Assembly (NCBI GenBank): GCA_009885805.1 | Contig: VFJZ01000066.1 | Location: 1 to 42,293 of the forward strand | DNA length: 42,293 nucleotides | Origin: Actinomycetota bacterium | Lineage (GTDB): Bacteria; Actinomycetota; Thermoleophilia; Gaiellales; F1-60-MAGs149 | Direction: 5' to 3' | Part shown: positions 7,779-17,200 of the stretch, piece after piece | Numbering within the stretch: the stretch's first letter is position 1 | Layout of the letters: every line of letters begins with the position of its first letter | Position numbers and translations under genes: made by a program | The notes under the pieces: model-generated | Database searches by the model: none | The model's input: the letters and a program-made list of their open reading frames with translations, nothing else | What the model was told of the DNA's origin: nothing

Positions 7779-9016
7779 CCGCGCTCGAGGATCCCGCCGC
7801 ACCGCCGCAGCTCACGTCGCTGCTGGGCCGAATCGACGACCTCCACGCGGCGGAGGTTGCGCCCCGCGAGGCCGCACTCGCCCCCCGCCTGTCCGACCAG
7901 CGCGGCTACCTCGACGACGATGGCTTCCTGCATCCCGAGATCTGGCAGGCGCGCCGCGAGATCATGCGCGCCGCCGGCGCCGCCGGCGTGTACGCCTCGC
8001 ACCTGCCGGAGGCGATCGGCGGTGGCGGTCTGTCGCGACGGGACATGGTCTTCGTCGAGGAACAGGTCTACGCCTACGGGGTCGGGCTCAACCCGGCGCT
8101 GCTGGCCTGGTCGGAGGGCGCGACGCCGCGGCTGATCTTCTGCCACGACCACCAGCGCGAGCGGTTCGTCGATCCGCTGGTGCGGGGCGAGTACACCAGC
8201 CTCCACGGCGTGACCGAGCCCCACGCGGGCTCCAACTTCTACGACTTCACGACCCGGGCGGAGCGGCGGCCCGACGGTCGTTGGGTGCTGAACGGCCACA
8301 AGGCGTTCATCACGAACGCGTTCGAGGCCGACGTCGCGCAGGTGCTCTGCGTGACGGATCCCGGCGAGGGCAAGCGCTCGTTCACGTACTTCCAGTTCCT
8401 CACGGCGGAGCACCGCGGCAAGGCGTTCCGCACGGGACGGCTGTTCCAGACGATGTGGGGTGACGGCATCACCGGCGAGTTCGTCCTCGACGACCTCGTC
8501 CTCGACGACGACGCGATCATCGGCGAGCGCGGTGACGGCTTCGACATCGCGCTCGCCTCGATCAACTGGACGCGGCTGCGGCGCGGCGGCATGTGCGCCG
8601 GCTGGGGGCGGTTCCTGCTGGAGCGGACGATCGAGCGCGCGACGTCGCGGATCGTCGGCGGGCAGCCGCTTGCCTCGAACCAGGGGATCGCCTGGAAGAT
8701 CGCCGACATGTACGCCGACTGGTACGGCGCGCGTGCCCTCTCGCTGCAGGTCGCGGGCGAGATCGACGAGCCCGGCCCGTGGTGGCGTTCGCCGCGCCCA
8801 CGTGAGGAGGTGCGCAAGATCTGCCTCCTCAAGCTCGCGAACGACGAGGCGTTCCACCGCATTGCCGACACGGCCGTGCAGATTCACGGCGGCGCGGGGA
8901 TGCTGCGCGACTCCGACATCAACAAGCTGTTCCTGATCGCCCGCAACCTGAAGGTGCCTGGCGGCTCGGACGAGGTGCAGCGTTCAACGATCGCCCAGAC
9001 ACTGGGCCTTGGCTGA
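7775..9016 (+). CDS. acyl-CoA dehydrogenase family protein
   Basis: The 413-aa product has the acyl-CoA dehydrogenase fold. LHGVTEPHAGSNF and GHKAFITNAF form the FAD and substrate region, NQGIAWKIADMYADW is in the C-terminal helix bundle, and QIHGGAGMLRDSDINKLF is the closing motif. It is clearly different from the dehydrogenase at 5201-6364, so the window encodes two non-redundant acyl-CoA oxidising enzymes. The start ATG overlaps the LLM stop, and the stop lies 11 bp before the SDR gene with a GGGGAGA ribosome site between. The three genes form a plus-strand operon. Confidence 0.9.
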   Translation: MTALEDPAAPPQLTSLLGRIDDLHAAEVAPREAALAPRLSDQRGYLDDDGFLHPEIWQARREIMRAAGAAGVYASHLPEAIGGGGLSRRDMVFVEEQVYAYGVGLNPALLAWSEGATPRLIFCHDHQRERFVDPLVRGEYTSLHGVTEPHAGSNFYDFTTRAERRPDGRWVLNGHKAFITNAFEADVAQVLCVTDPGEGKRSFTYFQFLTAEHRGKAFRTGRLFQTMWGDGITGEFVLDDLVLDDDAIIGERGDGFDIALASINWTRLRRGGMCAGWGRFLLERTIERATSRIVGGQPLASNQGIAWKIADMYADWYGARALSLQVAGEIDEPGPWWRSPRPREEVRKICLLKLANDEAFHRIADTAVQIHGGAGMLRDSDINKLFLIARNLKVPGGSDEVQRSTIAQTLGLG

Positions 9017-9027
9017 GGGGAGACCGA

Positions 9028-9792
9028 ATGCGACTGCGAGACAAGGCGACACTGGTGACGGGCGGCGGCTCCGGCATCGGGCGCGAGACGGCGCTCCGGT
9101 TCGCCGCCGAGGGAGCGCGCGTCGCCGTCGCCGACGTGCGCGCGGAGGCTGCCGCCACAACTGCGGCGGAGATCGGCGGTGATGCCGTCGCCGTCACGAT
9201 CGACGTCACTGCGCGAGCGTCGGTGGAGGCCGGCGTCGCGACGGCAGTGGCGGCGCTCGGCGGGCTCGACGTGCTCGTCTGCAACGCGGGCGTCACGATC
9301 GTCGGCTCGGTGATGGACCTGACCGAGGAGCAGTGGGACGCCGAGCTCGACACGAACCTGAAGTCGATCTTCCTCTGTGCGAAGGCAGCCTGGCCGCACC
9401 TGGTCGCCGGTGGCGGCGGCTCGATCCTCTCGACCGCCTCGATCGCCGGCACCTGGGCGATCCCCGACGACGCCGCCTACTGCGCGTCGAAGGCGGGCGT
9501 GATCATGCTGACGAAGTGCATGGCGCTCGACGGCGCGAAGGTGAACGTCCGCGCCAACTGCGTCTGCCCCGGCTACACGCAGACGCCGATGATCGAGGGC
9601 TACTTCCAGGCGCAGCCCGACCCGGAGGGCGCCCGCGCCTTCGCCGCCGGGATGCATCCGCTCGGCCGCCTCGGCGTGCCGGCCGACCACGCCGCCGCCT
9701 TCGTCTACCTCGCCTCCGACGACGCCGCCTGGGTGACGGGCACCGCGCTGGTCGTCGACGGCGGCCTCACCTGCGGGGTGTGGGGAGGCTGA
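9028..9792 (+). CDS. short-chain dehydrogenase/reductase (SDR)
   Basis: The 254-aa classical SDR has the dinucleotide motif GGGSGIG (residues about 12-18), VCNAGVT, the catalytic Ser in STASIAG, and the YCASK catalytic pair. The C-terminal VVDGGLT segment is typical. An Asp-rich VAVADVR at the end of the second strand suggests NAD(H) preference. It likely oxidises a hydroxyacyl or alcohol intermediate of the same operon. The last 26 bp overlap the 3' end of the convergent LLM gene, a tail-to-tail overlap with no room for a terminator. Confidence 0.9.
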   Translation: MRLRDKATLVTGGGSGIGRETALRFAAEGARVAVADVRAEAAATTAAEIGGDAVAVTIDVTARASVEAGVATAVAALGGLDVLVCNAGVTIVGSVMDLTEEQWDAELDTNLKSIFLCAKAAWPHLVAGGGGSILSTASIAGTWAIPDDAAYCASKAGVIMLTKCMALDGAKVNVRANCVCPGYTQTPMIEGYFQAQPDPEGARAFAAGMHPLGRLGVPADHAAAFVYLASDDAAWVTGTALVVDGGLTCGVWGG

Positions 9793-10795
9793 GGAGCGGG
9801 AAGACGCGCTCCGCGGCACGGCGCATCGATGCCTGCACGAGCTCGTCCGGCATGCCCGGCCAGCCGAACCGGAAGATCAGCGTCGTCAGGCCGAGCCGGT
9901 CGACCTGCTCCTGCAGCTCGGCGGCGCAGCGCTCCGGTCCACCGATCACGAACCGCCCGCCGGCGGCGAGTTGCTCCCACTCGCGGTCGATCGTGTCGCC
10001 CGCCGGTAGCGCCTCGTCCTGCCCCCACTGCACGTACGCCCGGTACTTCGACTCGAGATAGGGACGGGCCTCGCGCACGGCGGCGCCGTCGTCCGCGCCG
10101 ACGTACAGCTCCTTGATCGTCGCCAGTTCGGTGACGGGCGGCCGGCCGGCGGCGACTCGCGCGGCGTGGAACAGACCGACCTGGCGCTCCAGTTCGGCGA
10201 CGTTGGTGTGGGGGTTCAGCAGCCACGAGTCGGACAGGCGCGCGGCCCGTTCGACGGCTGCGTCGGCGTTCGCGGCGATCCAGATCGGCGGCCGCGGGCG
10301 CTGGACCGGGAGCAGAGCGAGCCGCTGCTCGTGCAGGCGGTAGCCGGGGCCAGCGGCGGTGACCGTCTCGCCCTCGAGTAACCGGCGGACGACGGCGAGC
10401 TTGTCGGTGAACACCCGCACGCGCCGCCCGTCGACGCCGAACGCCTCCTCCTCGGGCTCGCGGTAGCCGAGGCCGACACCGAGTACGAAGCGGCCGTCAC
10501 AGATCGCGTCGAGCGTGGCGGCGTTCTCCGCGACCTCGACCGGGTTCAGCAACGTCAGCAGCAACACACCGGTGTGGAGTCGCATCTCGCCCGCCTCGGC
10601 GGCGACGCGCGCGAGCAGCGGCACCGGTTGGGGCATCTGGTACGGGTCGGTGAGGAAGTGCTGACCGGCGGCGACGATGTCGAAGCCGAGATCACGGGCG
10701 AGTCGGGTCTGTGCACAGGCCTCGGCGATGATCCGGGTCGGCCCGACCGTGTCCGACTGCTGGACGTTGAGGAAGATCCCGACCTTCACGCTCAT
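9767..10795 (-). CDS. LLM-class (F420-dependent) flavin oxidoreductase
   Basis: The 342-aa product starts MSVKVGIFLN at 10795; the frame opens further upstream only through the repeated intergenic element. LARDLGFDIVAAGQH, LHTGVLLLTLLNPVEVAE and CDGRFVLGVGLGYREPE mark a bacterial luciferase-like monooxygenase/oxidoreductase. It is only distantly related to the LLM protein at 6828. Its ribosome site (AAGGAG) lies in the 3' arm of a predicted hairpin of the intergenic element, 8 nt before the ATG, so initiation may be structurally limited. It is the last gene of the cyclase-methyltransferase-DUF3891 cluster. Confidence 0.88.
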   Translation of the reverse strand: MSVKVGIFLNVQQSDTVGPTRIIAEACAQTRLARDLGFDIVAAGQHFLTDPYQMPQPVPLLARVAAEAGEMRLHTGVLLLTLLNPVEVAENAATLDAICDGRFVLGVGLGYREPEEEAFGVDGRRVRVFTDKLAVVRRLLEGETVTAAGPGYRLHEQRLALLPVQRPRPPIWIAANADAAVERAARLSDSWLLNPHTNVAELERQVGLFHAARVAAGRPPVTELATIKELYVGADDGAAVREARPYLESKYRAYVQWGQDEALPAGDTIDREWEQLAAGGRFVIGGPERCAAELQEQVDRLGLTTLIFRFGWPGMPDELVQASMRRAAERVFPLLSLPTPRR

Positions 10796-10883
10796 GCCGT
10801 GCGCTCCTTCGGAGCATCGTCGCACGGCATTCGCAACCGCGCGCAAGGGCCTCCGCTGCGCTCCGGCCGTTGCGCGCTCACGC
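10790..10883 (-). repeat. 94-bp two-hairpin intergenic element, copy 2
   Basis: This copy fills the 82-bp gap between the DUF3891 stop codon and the start of the second LLM gene, plus a few flanking bases. Hairpin 1 (10839-10877) has the outer stem GCGCGCAA/TTGCGCGC starting directly after the stop. Hairpin 2 (10796-10828) pairs GCCGTGC with GCACGGC and GCTCC with GGAGC around a GAA loop. The AAGGAG ribosome site is in its 3' arm and the ATG follows the stem. Relative to copy 1 there are six differences: one compensated pair, one that repairs a mismatch, and one in the hairpin 2 loop. Confidence 0.85.
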
Positions 10884-11600
10884 CGTCAGGACCGCCGTCC
10901 GTCGCACCACCGGCGCCGCCCAGAACGCGTCGACGAGCGCGGCGGCGTCCGTCCAGGAGTCCAGCGGCAGCGTCCGAACCGGCACGCCGATCTCCAGCCG
11001 GTCGCCCGCGAACGGGAACGGGGCGAGGCGGGCGCCGGCGGCCGTTGGCTCGACGACGAGCACGCCATCTCCCGGGAGCGCGATCTCCATCCGCCCCTGC
11101 CCGGCCGGATCGCCGCGGCAGAGCCACAGCGACAACCGGTCGAACACCTGCAGCAGCACGTAGTCGTCCCACTCGACCTGCCCGTCGTGGAGCGCCTCCT
11201 GCTCGGCGACGAAGGCGTCGACGAGACCCTGCGCCTCGGGCGCCCGGGTGAGCCGCAACGCCGGCTGCGTTCCGTACCGGCCCGTATAGATGCCGGCCGC
11301 GTGCTTCGACACGAGGAGCCCGGCGCCGCGGTCCTCGGCCAGCACGGCCTGGACTCCGGCGCGGTAGAACCGCAGATGCTCGGTGACGTCGACGTCGAGG
11401 AAGTTGCAGGGCCGGCCTGTCGCCGGGTTCGGCTGCGGCCGCCGCTCCCACTCCTCCCAGCCGACGTCGTGCAGGCGGGCGGCGGTCACGAGCGAGGGGT
11501 GCAGCGGCGGGGCCCAGGCTGCGGCGAGGTCACCCGAGATGACGGCGTGGTCGACCTGGGTGACGATCTCGGCTTCGGCGCCGGTGGGGACGACGATCAT
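10878..11600 (-). CDS. DUF3891 family protein
   Basis: The 240-aa product begins MIVVPTGAEAEIVTQVDHA and contains RLHDVGWEEWE and NPATGRPCNF. This His-Asp layout is typical of DUF3891 proteins and is reminiscent of HD-type metal sites. The function of the family is not established. The ATG at 11600 overlaps the methyltransferase stop by 4 bp (ATGA). The longer open frame to 12977 is antisense or out-of-frame readthrough and is rejected. The stop at 10878 directly abuts the first hairpin of the intergenic element. Confidence 0.85.
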   Translation of the reverse strand: MIVVPTGAEAEIVTQVDHAVISGDLAAAWAPPLHPSLVTAARLHDVGWEEWERRPQPNPATGRPCNFLDVDVTEHLRFYRAGVQAVLAEDRGAGLLVSKHAAGIYTGRYGTQPALRLTRAPEAQGLVDAFVAEQEALHDGQVEWDDYVLLQVFDRLSLWLCRGDPAGQGRMEIALPGDGVLVVEPTAAGARLAPFPFAGDRLEIGVPVRTLPLDSWTDAAALVDAFWAAPVVRRTAVLTA

Positions 11601-12391
11601 GCGGACACCTCCGGGACGCGGGCGAGCCAGGCGTGGCGAACGACGGCGAAGGGGACGGCGCCGCGTTCGGCGGCGTCGGCGAGTTGGCCTTCGAGACGGT
11701 CGAGGGCCGCCGCGTCGAGGCGACCGGAGCGCTCGACCGTGCCGCGGAAGTAGGACCAGTTGTGGGCGAGGAAGGCATCGCCGGCGGGCGCGGACTCGAG
11801 CAGGCGGGCCCGCGACCGGACCGGCTGAAGGCCGGCCTCGACCAGCCAGCGACGGAGGTGCCGGCCGGCCTGGCCGTGGACCTTGGCGTCGGCGAAGGCC
11901 GCCGCGTACGTCCGAGCGAGGTCGAGGTCGTCGATGCCGAGCGCCAGCGTGTCCCAGTCGGTGTCGGCCGCCAGCACCCGGCCGCCGGGGCGGACGACTC
12001 GCGCGGCCTCGCGCAAGACGGCCACCGGGTCGGCGACGTACTCGAGCACCTGCACGAGACAGGCGACGTCGAACGCGCCGTCGGCGAAGGGCAGACTGGT
12101 CGCGTCCGCCTCGACGGCCGTGACACCGTCGCGCGCGGCCGCGGCGGCGAGCATCGCCGGCGACGAGTCGACGGCGGTGACGGCGGCGCCGCGAGCCGCG
12201 AGGGCCGCGGCGAAGACGCCCGGGCCGCAGCCGATGTCGATCGTCTGCTCGCCGGCGAGCGGGCCGATCAGGTCGATCTGGGCCTCGCGGATCGCGGCCA
12301 GATCCGGCGCCTCGTAGGCACGGCCGACGCGCTCGGCAGCGTCGGCGCTGTCCCAGAGAGATCCCGGCCCGGTTCCCGCTTCGCCTCGCAT
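11597..12391 (-). CDS. class I SAM-dependent methyltransferase
   Basis: The 264-aa product has the Rossmann-type SAM motif TIDIGCGPGVFAAAL (about residues 50-64), then VTAVDSSPAML, LPFADGAFDVA and VRPGGRVLAADTDWDTL. These place it among Methyltransf_11-like enzymes, close to UbiE-like and glycine/sarcosine-type proteins. The acceptor substrate cannot be told. The ATG is at 12391, 27 bp after the cyclase stop, and its end overlaps the DUF3891 start. Confidence 0.9.
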   Translation of the reverse strand: MRGEAGTGPGSLWDSADAAERVGRAYEAPDLAAIREAQIDLIGPLAGEQTIDIGCGPGVFAAALAARGAAVTAVDSSPAMLAAAAARDGVTAVEADATSLPFADGAFDVACLVQVLEYVADPVAVLREAARVVRPGGRVLAADTDWDTLALGIDDLDLARTYAAAFADAKVHGQAGRHLRRWLVEAGLQPVRSRARLLESAPAGDAFLAHNWSYFRGTVERSGRLDAAALDRLEGQLADAAERGAVPFAVVRHAWLARVPEVSA

Positions 12392-12418
12392 GGTGCGAAA
12401 CCGTAGCGCGCGCGGTGG

Positions 12419-13381
12419 CTATGAGCGCAGCGGGATCGCGACCGGCCTCAGCGGCGCTCCGGTCGCGCCACGGAACTTCAGCGGGAACCCGAGGAAGGCG
12501 AACTCGGCGACCTTCTCCGCGGCGATCTCCTCCATGTCGACGACCTCGATGATCTGGGCACCCGCCGTTGCGAACATGTACGAGTGGACGGGCAGGAACG
12601 TCTCCGGGTCGGGGTTCGGGACGACCTCGAGGCTGAGGCTGTCGCCGGCGATGCACATCGCGCCCGCCTCCTCCAGCAGGTAGCGCGCGGCCTCGAGCCC
12701 GATCCCCGGCTGATCGGTGATGTAGCCCTGGACGTCCGGCCAGACCGTCATCCGTCCGGTCCGCACGTGCACGACGTCCTTCGACCTCAACTCGACATCG
12801 AGTCTCGCCGCGGCGGCGACGAGATCGGCCTTCGTGATCTCGTAGCAGGGCGGCAGGCAGTCGACGCCGTGCAGGCCGGCGACGTCGAGCAGGACGCCCC
12901 GGGCGATGATCGGCGGATAGTGCTCGGGGCCGCCCTTCAACCAGTGGCGGCTGCCGAGGTGCTCCTTCGCCGTCCAACCGTTCCAGAACATCCCGTGATG
13001 CCCGAAGTGGTTGAGCGTGTCGAGATGCGTGCCGCAGTGGACGTACATCTGCACGGCGTCGCCCGAGTACGAGTACTTCTCGAGCAACCGCGGGTCGACG
13101 CCCGCGAGGCCGTCGATGATCGCGCCGTCAGGCGTGTGGGTCATCCAGATGTCGTAGAGCGGGTCGCCCGCGGCGATCCACGACGGCATGCCCTTGAAGT
13201 ACTCGACCGACAGGTCGAAGACGTGACGCCCGTCGAGGCGCGCGAGGATCTCACCCGAGAGCTCGGGCGTCATCCAGTTGAGCCGGCCGATCTCGTCGTC
13301 AGGACCCCACGGGCTCCTTGAGACGGTGACGTCGTCGCGATCGATCAGGGCCTCGAAGACGAACCCGTGTTCACCGCACAT
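12419..13381 (-). CDS. cyclase family protein (kynurenine-formamidase-like metal hydrolase)
   Basis: The 320-aa product has the family metal-binding motif in HCGTHLDTLNHFG (near residues 115-127), preceded by an HVFDLSVEYFKGMPSW core strand. DVVHVRTGRMTVW and AGDSLSLEVVPNP complete the fold. Relatives include kynurenine formamidase and the isatin hydrolase group; this longer form is common in actinobacteria without a known substrate. The ATG at 13381 has a strong AGGAGG site 5 nt upstream. It is the first gene of a four-gene minus-strand cluster. Confidence 0.85.
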   Translation of the reverse strand: MCGEHGFVFEALIDRDDVTVSRSPWGPDDEIGRLNWMTPELSGEILARLDGRHVFDLSVEYFKGMPSWIAAGDPLYDIWMTHTPDGAIIDGLAGVDPRLLEKYSYSGDAVQMYVHCGTHLDTLNHFGHHGMFWNGWTAKEHLGSRHWLKGGPEHYPPIIARGVLLDVAGLHGVDCLPPCYEITKADLVAAAARLDVELRSKDVVHVRTGRMTVWPDVQGYITDQPGIGLEAARYLLEEAGAMCIAGDSLSLEVVPNPDPETFLPVHSYMFATAGAQIIEVVDMEEIAAEKVAEFAFLGFPLKFRGATGAPLRPVAIPLRS

Positions 13382-13424
13382 CGGAGCCTCCTGTGTCGTT
13401 ACGGCCCGATGATGGCACGACCGG

Positions 13425-13874
13425 TCAGTCGATCAGGCCGCGGACCTTCCGCCAGCGGGCGGCGTCGGCCTCGAGGGCGCGGATCTCGCTGGCGGCCTCC
13501 TGCAGCAGACGGGCGGCGGCGTCGAGGCGCTGCGCAACGCTCCCGGACGTGCTGACGACCGGGGCCGGGGCGGCGGCCTTGGTCGTCCCTCGGGGACGGC
13601 CGCGGCGCTTCACCGGCGCCGCGACCTTCGCGGCGGCCGCGCTCGCCGCCGCCTTCGTCCGCCTGGCCCGGACCTTCACGACACCTGCCTTGCGCCCGGC
13701 GCGGTAGTAGCGCGCCTGGACGGTGCCGGCGCTCTCACCGGTCTCCCGCGCGATGCGCTCGAAGGCCGACTTGCCGCTCATCCCTTCGGCCATCAGTTGG
13801 CGAACGCGCTCGAAGGTCTTCTGCGTGGCGCTGTCAGCGCTCTGTCGCTTGACGGTCTGGCGGTCGGTCGCCAT
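13425..13874 (-). CDS. small basic DNA-binding protein with HTH and AT-hook-like motif
   Basis: I choose the ATG at 13874 (MATDRQTV), which has GAGGAG 10 nt upstream, giving 149 aa. The N-terminal half looks like a helix-turn-helix (FERVRQLMAEGMSGKSAF, then ARETGESAGTVQARYYRAG). A Lys/Arg/Ala-rich linker follows, containing KRRGRPRG, an AT-hook-like core. The C-terminal part looks like an amphipathic or coiled-coil helix with regular leucines and alanines. This suggests a nucleoid-associated or regulatory protein; I do not recognise a named family. It diverges from the haem-peroxidase gene across a 341-bp intergenic region and could regulate it. Confidence 0.72.
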   Translation of the reverse strand: MATDRQTVKRQSADSATQKTFERVRQLMAEGMSGKSAFERIARETGESAGTVQARYYRAGRKAGVVKVRARRTKAAASAAAAKVAAPVKRRGRPRGTTKAAAPAPVVSTSGSVAQRLDAAARLLQEAASEIRALEADAARWRKVRGLID

Positions 13875-14043
13875 CTGCTGGTCGCTCCTCGGTAGGACTG
13901 GGCGGAGCGTACTACGCGCGCTCCCCCACACAGCCGGCAACTGTGCCGTCGCTCGCGAAGCCGCGGGCCACGGTCGCCCGGCTCGCGGTTCGTGCCGTCG
14001 CGGGGTCATTCTCGATCTGAAGTCGAACGTTAGACAACACAGA

Positions 14044-14071
14044 TTGACCAACGCGTTTCTCGCACTATACG
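14044..14071 (+). promoter_or_regulatory. sigma-70-like promoter for the haem peroxidase gene
   Basis: TTGACC at 14044-14049 and TATACG at 14066-14071 are 16 bp apart. They stand in a locally AT-richer part of the 341-bp gap (13875-14215) between the HTH gene and the peroxidase gene. Transcription would start near 14078, leaving a leader of about 138 nt. No other convincing promoter was seen in this gap on the plus strand. Confidence 0.5.
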
Positions 14072-14081
14072 GGCTTACCTC

Positions 14082-14115
14082 CCCGAACGGGTAGGAAGGA
14101 ACCCGCTCTTTCGGG
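14082..14115 (+). other. hairpin in the 5' leader of the peroxidase gene
   Basis: CCCGAA pairs with TTCGGG and CGGGT with ACCCG, with a CTCT bulge on the 3' side and the purine-rich loop AGGAAGGA. It lies just downstream of the predicted promoter and about 100 nt before the start codon. It does not match a riboswitch class I know, including the Mn-sensing yybP-ykoY type. It may stabilise the leader or act as a regulatory fold. Confidence 0.4.
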
Positions 14116-14215
14116 CAGTAGGACACGATTCCATGAGGATTTACCGTGGTTTTCAGCAGTCTCACCCCCGGGGCTGCTTGCGCGCGTGCAAACGCGATCG
14201 AAGGGTGGTCGGTTC

Positions 14216-17200
14216 ATGAGACGACGGACTATGCGAAGAGGGTTAGGCGCCGTTCTCGGCGTCGCGGCCCTGATGGGAGGAGGCGCGGCGAACGCGTCGG
14301 CCGCCGAGTTCATCAGGTCCGACCTCGACTTCGTCCTCCAACAGATCAGGATCGCGGAGGCCCACGCCGGCGGCGGCGATCTCCTCGGCCCCGGCGCGAA
14401 TCAGGTCGGCAGCCCCGTGCTGCCGTTCGGCCTGCGTACCGTCGACGGCTCCTTCAACAACCTGCAGCCCGGGCAGGAGGACTTCGGCGCAGCCGATCAG
14501 CTCTTCCCCCGGATGCTCAATGCGACAGGCTCCTTCCGCGCTGGCCAGGCGTTCGGCGACTTCGGCAGCAGTATCACCCAGGACGTCGACGGACCCGGCC
14601 TGAACCAGAACATCGGCGATGCGACGTCGTACGCGAGCGGTCGCAACGTTTTCGACACCGGGCCGCGCGAGGCGTCGAACCTGGTCGTCGACCAGACCGC
14701 CCGGAATCCCTCGGCCGCTCAGGAGGCGCTCGAAACCGGCGCGTTGACCGTCGACGACGGCAAGGCGAACATCGATCCGTTCTTCTTCGGTAACGTCGCG
14801 CCGGACGAGGGCCTGTCCGCCCCGTTCAACACCTGGTTCACCTTCTTCGGCCAGTTCTTCGACCACGGCCTCGACCTGCTCACGAAGGGCGGCAGCGGCA
14901 CGGTGTTCGTGCCCCTGAACGACGACGACCCGCTGATCGCGGGTGACAACGGCATCCTTGGTGACGCCGACGACTTGCCGGCGGCGATGCAGTTCATGGC
15001 GCTCACCCGCGCCACGAACCTGCCCGGCCCCGACGGCATCCTCGGCGACAACCTGCTCACCGCCGGCGACGAGAGCGCCGACGACATCCACGAGCACACG
15101 AACACGACGACGCCGTTCGTCGACCAGAACCAGACGTACACCTCGCACCCCGCCCACCAGGCGTTCCTGCGTGAGTACGAGCTGAACCTGGCCGGCCTGC
15201 CCGTCGCGACCGGCGCCATGGCCGACGAGCCACGTGTCGGCGGCGGTCTCGCCCGCTGGGCCGATGTCAAGGCACAGGCTCAGGCGATGCTCGGCATCGA
15301 GCTGCGCGACATCGACGTGCTCAACGTGCCGCTGATCATGACCGACCCGTACGGCCGGTTCTCGCGCGCCGGAAACAACTTCGCGCAGCTCGTTCCGGAC
15401 ACCGATCCCGGCCCGGGCGTCACGCCTGGCGCGCCGATCGCGGGCGATCCCGCGGCGAACGGCGGCCTCGGCATCTCGACGATCGACGCGGTCAAGACCG
15501 GCCACGGCTTCCTCGACGACATCGCCCACGCGGCGGTGCCGTTCGGCGACACCGACGGCAATCCCGGCACTCCGAAGGGACCTCTGGCCCCGGACGCCGA
15601 CCTCGTCATCACGGCCGGCCCTCAGGCCGTCGGCGAGTACGACGACGAACTGCTCGACGAGCACTTCATGACCGGTGACGGCCGCGGCAACGAGAACATC
15701 GCGCTGACGACCGTCCATCACGTCTTCCACGCCGAGCACAACCGCCAGGTCGGCCTCATCAAGACGACGATCAACGCGCAGCCCGACGCCGCCTTCCGCA
15801 ACGAGTGGAAGATCGGCGCCCTCGCCGCCGAGGCGACGAACGAGTGGAACGGCGAGCGCCTGTTCCAGGCGGCCCGCTTCATCACCGAGATGCAGTACCA
15901 GCACCTCGTGTTCGAGGAGTTCGCTCGCAAGGTGCAGCCGCAGATCAACATCTTCGCCGGCTACCAGAGCGAGATCAACCCGGCGATCGTCGCCGAGTTC
16001 GCCCACACGGTGTACCGCTTCGGCCACACCATGCTCACCGAGGAAGTCAGCCGGACGACGGCGGCCGGCCTTGACGCCAGCGAGCGTCTCCTGACCGCAT
16101 TCCTGAACCCGGAGATGTTCGACGAGAACGAGAGCCTGTCCGCCGCCGAGGGTGCCGGCCAGGTTGTCCGCGGCACGACGCGAACGCGGGCGAACGAGAT
16201 CGACGAGTTCATCACCGACGCAGTCCGCGACAACCTCGTCGGCCTGCCGCTCGACCTCGCCGTGCTGAACATCAGCCGCGGCCGGGACACCGGCATTCCG
16301 TCGCTGAACGAGGCGCGCCGACAGTTCTTCGCGTCGACGAGCCACTCGGCACTGCGTCCGTACGAGAGCTGGAACGACTTCAAGCTCGGCCTGAAGAACC
16401 AGCACTCGATGGTGAACTTCCTGGCCGCGTACGGCACACACGCCACCATCACGGGCGCGACGACGGTGGCAGCGAAGCGCGACGCCGCGATCGCGATCGT
16501 CTACGGCCCGAACGGTGCTGACGGCATCCTCGCCGACGACGTGCTCACGCTCGTCAACGAGGCGGCCGACAATCCGACCGCTCCCCAGCCGCCCGACGCG
16601 GCGGACTTCCTCGCCAGCCCCGCCTCTAGCTCCGGCGTCGACTCGATCGACTTCTGGATCGGCGGCATCGCCGAGCGCACGTGGCCCTTCGGCGGCCTGC
16701 TCGGCTCGACCTTCAACTACGTCTTCGAGACGCAGTTGGAGCACCTGCAGGACGGCGACCGCTTCTACTACCTCGGCCGCACCGCGGGGATGAACTTCCT
16801 CACGGAGCTCGAGGGCAACACGTTCGCCAGCATGATCATTGCGAACACCGACGTCACGCGCCTGCCGGCCGATGTGTTCTCCCGGCCGGACTACATCTAC
16901 GAGATGGCGCAGGTGCCGATCGTGCTGCCCGCAGTGGACGACCCGCTCACGATCGATGCCAACGAGTCGCAGCTGATCCGCATGGCGGACGGCACGGTGC
17001 GATTCGTCGGCGGCGAGCACATCGTCTTCGGCGGCACTGCCGGTCCCGACCGGATGCGTGCCGACGACGGCGACGACAGCGTCTTCGGTGACGGCGGGAA
17101 TGACCGGCTCGAAGGCGGCGCCGGCAACGACGCACTCGTCGGCGGTGAGGGCAACGACATCATCACCGACACCTTCGGCGACGACAACGTCAAGGGCGGG

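Noticed and set aside
10878-12977. 699-codon minus-strand frame covering DUF3891, methyltransferase and cyclase regions
   Set aside because: Only the last 240 codons have protein-like composition (DUF3891). The rest is out of frame with the methyltransferase and cyclase genes.
14078-14215. Possible Mn riboswitch (yybP-ykoY) in the peroxidase leader
   Set aside because: The leader has a hairpin, but I could not find the two conserved internal-loop motifs of that class.
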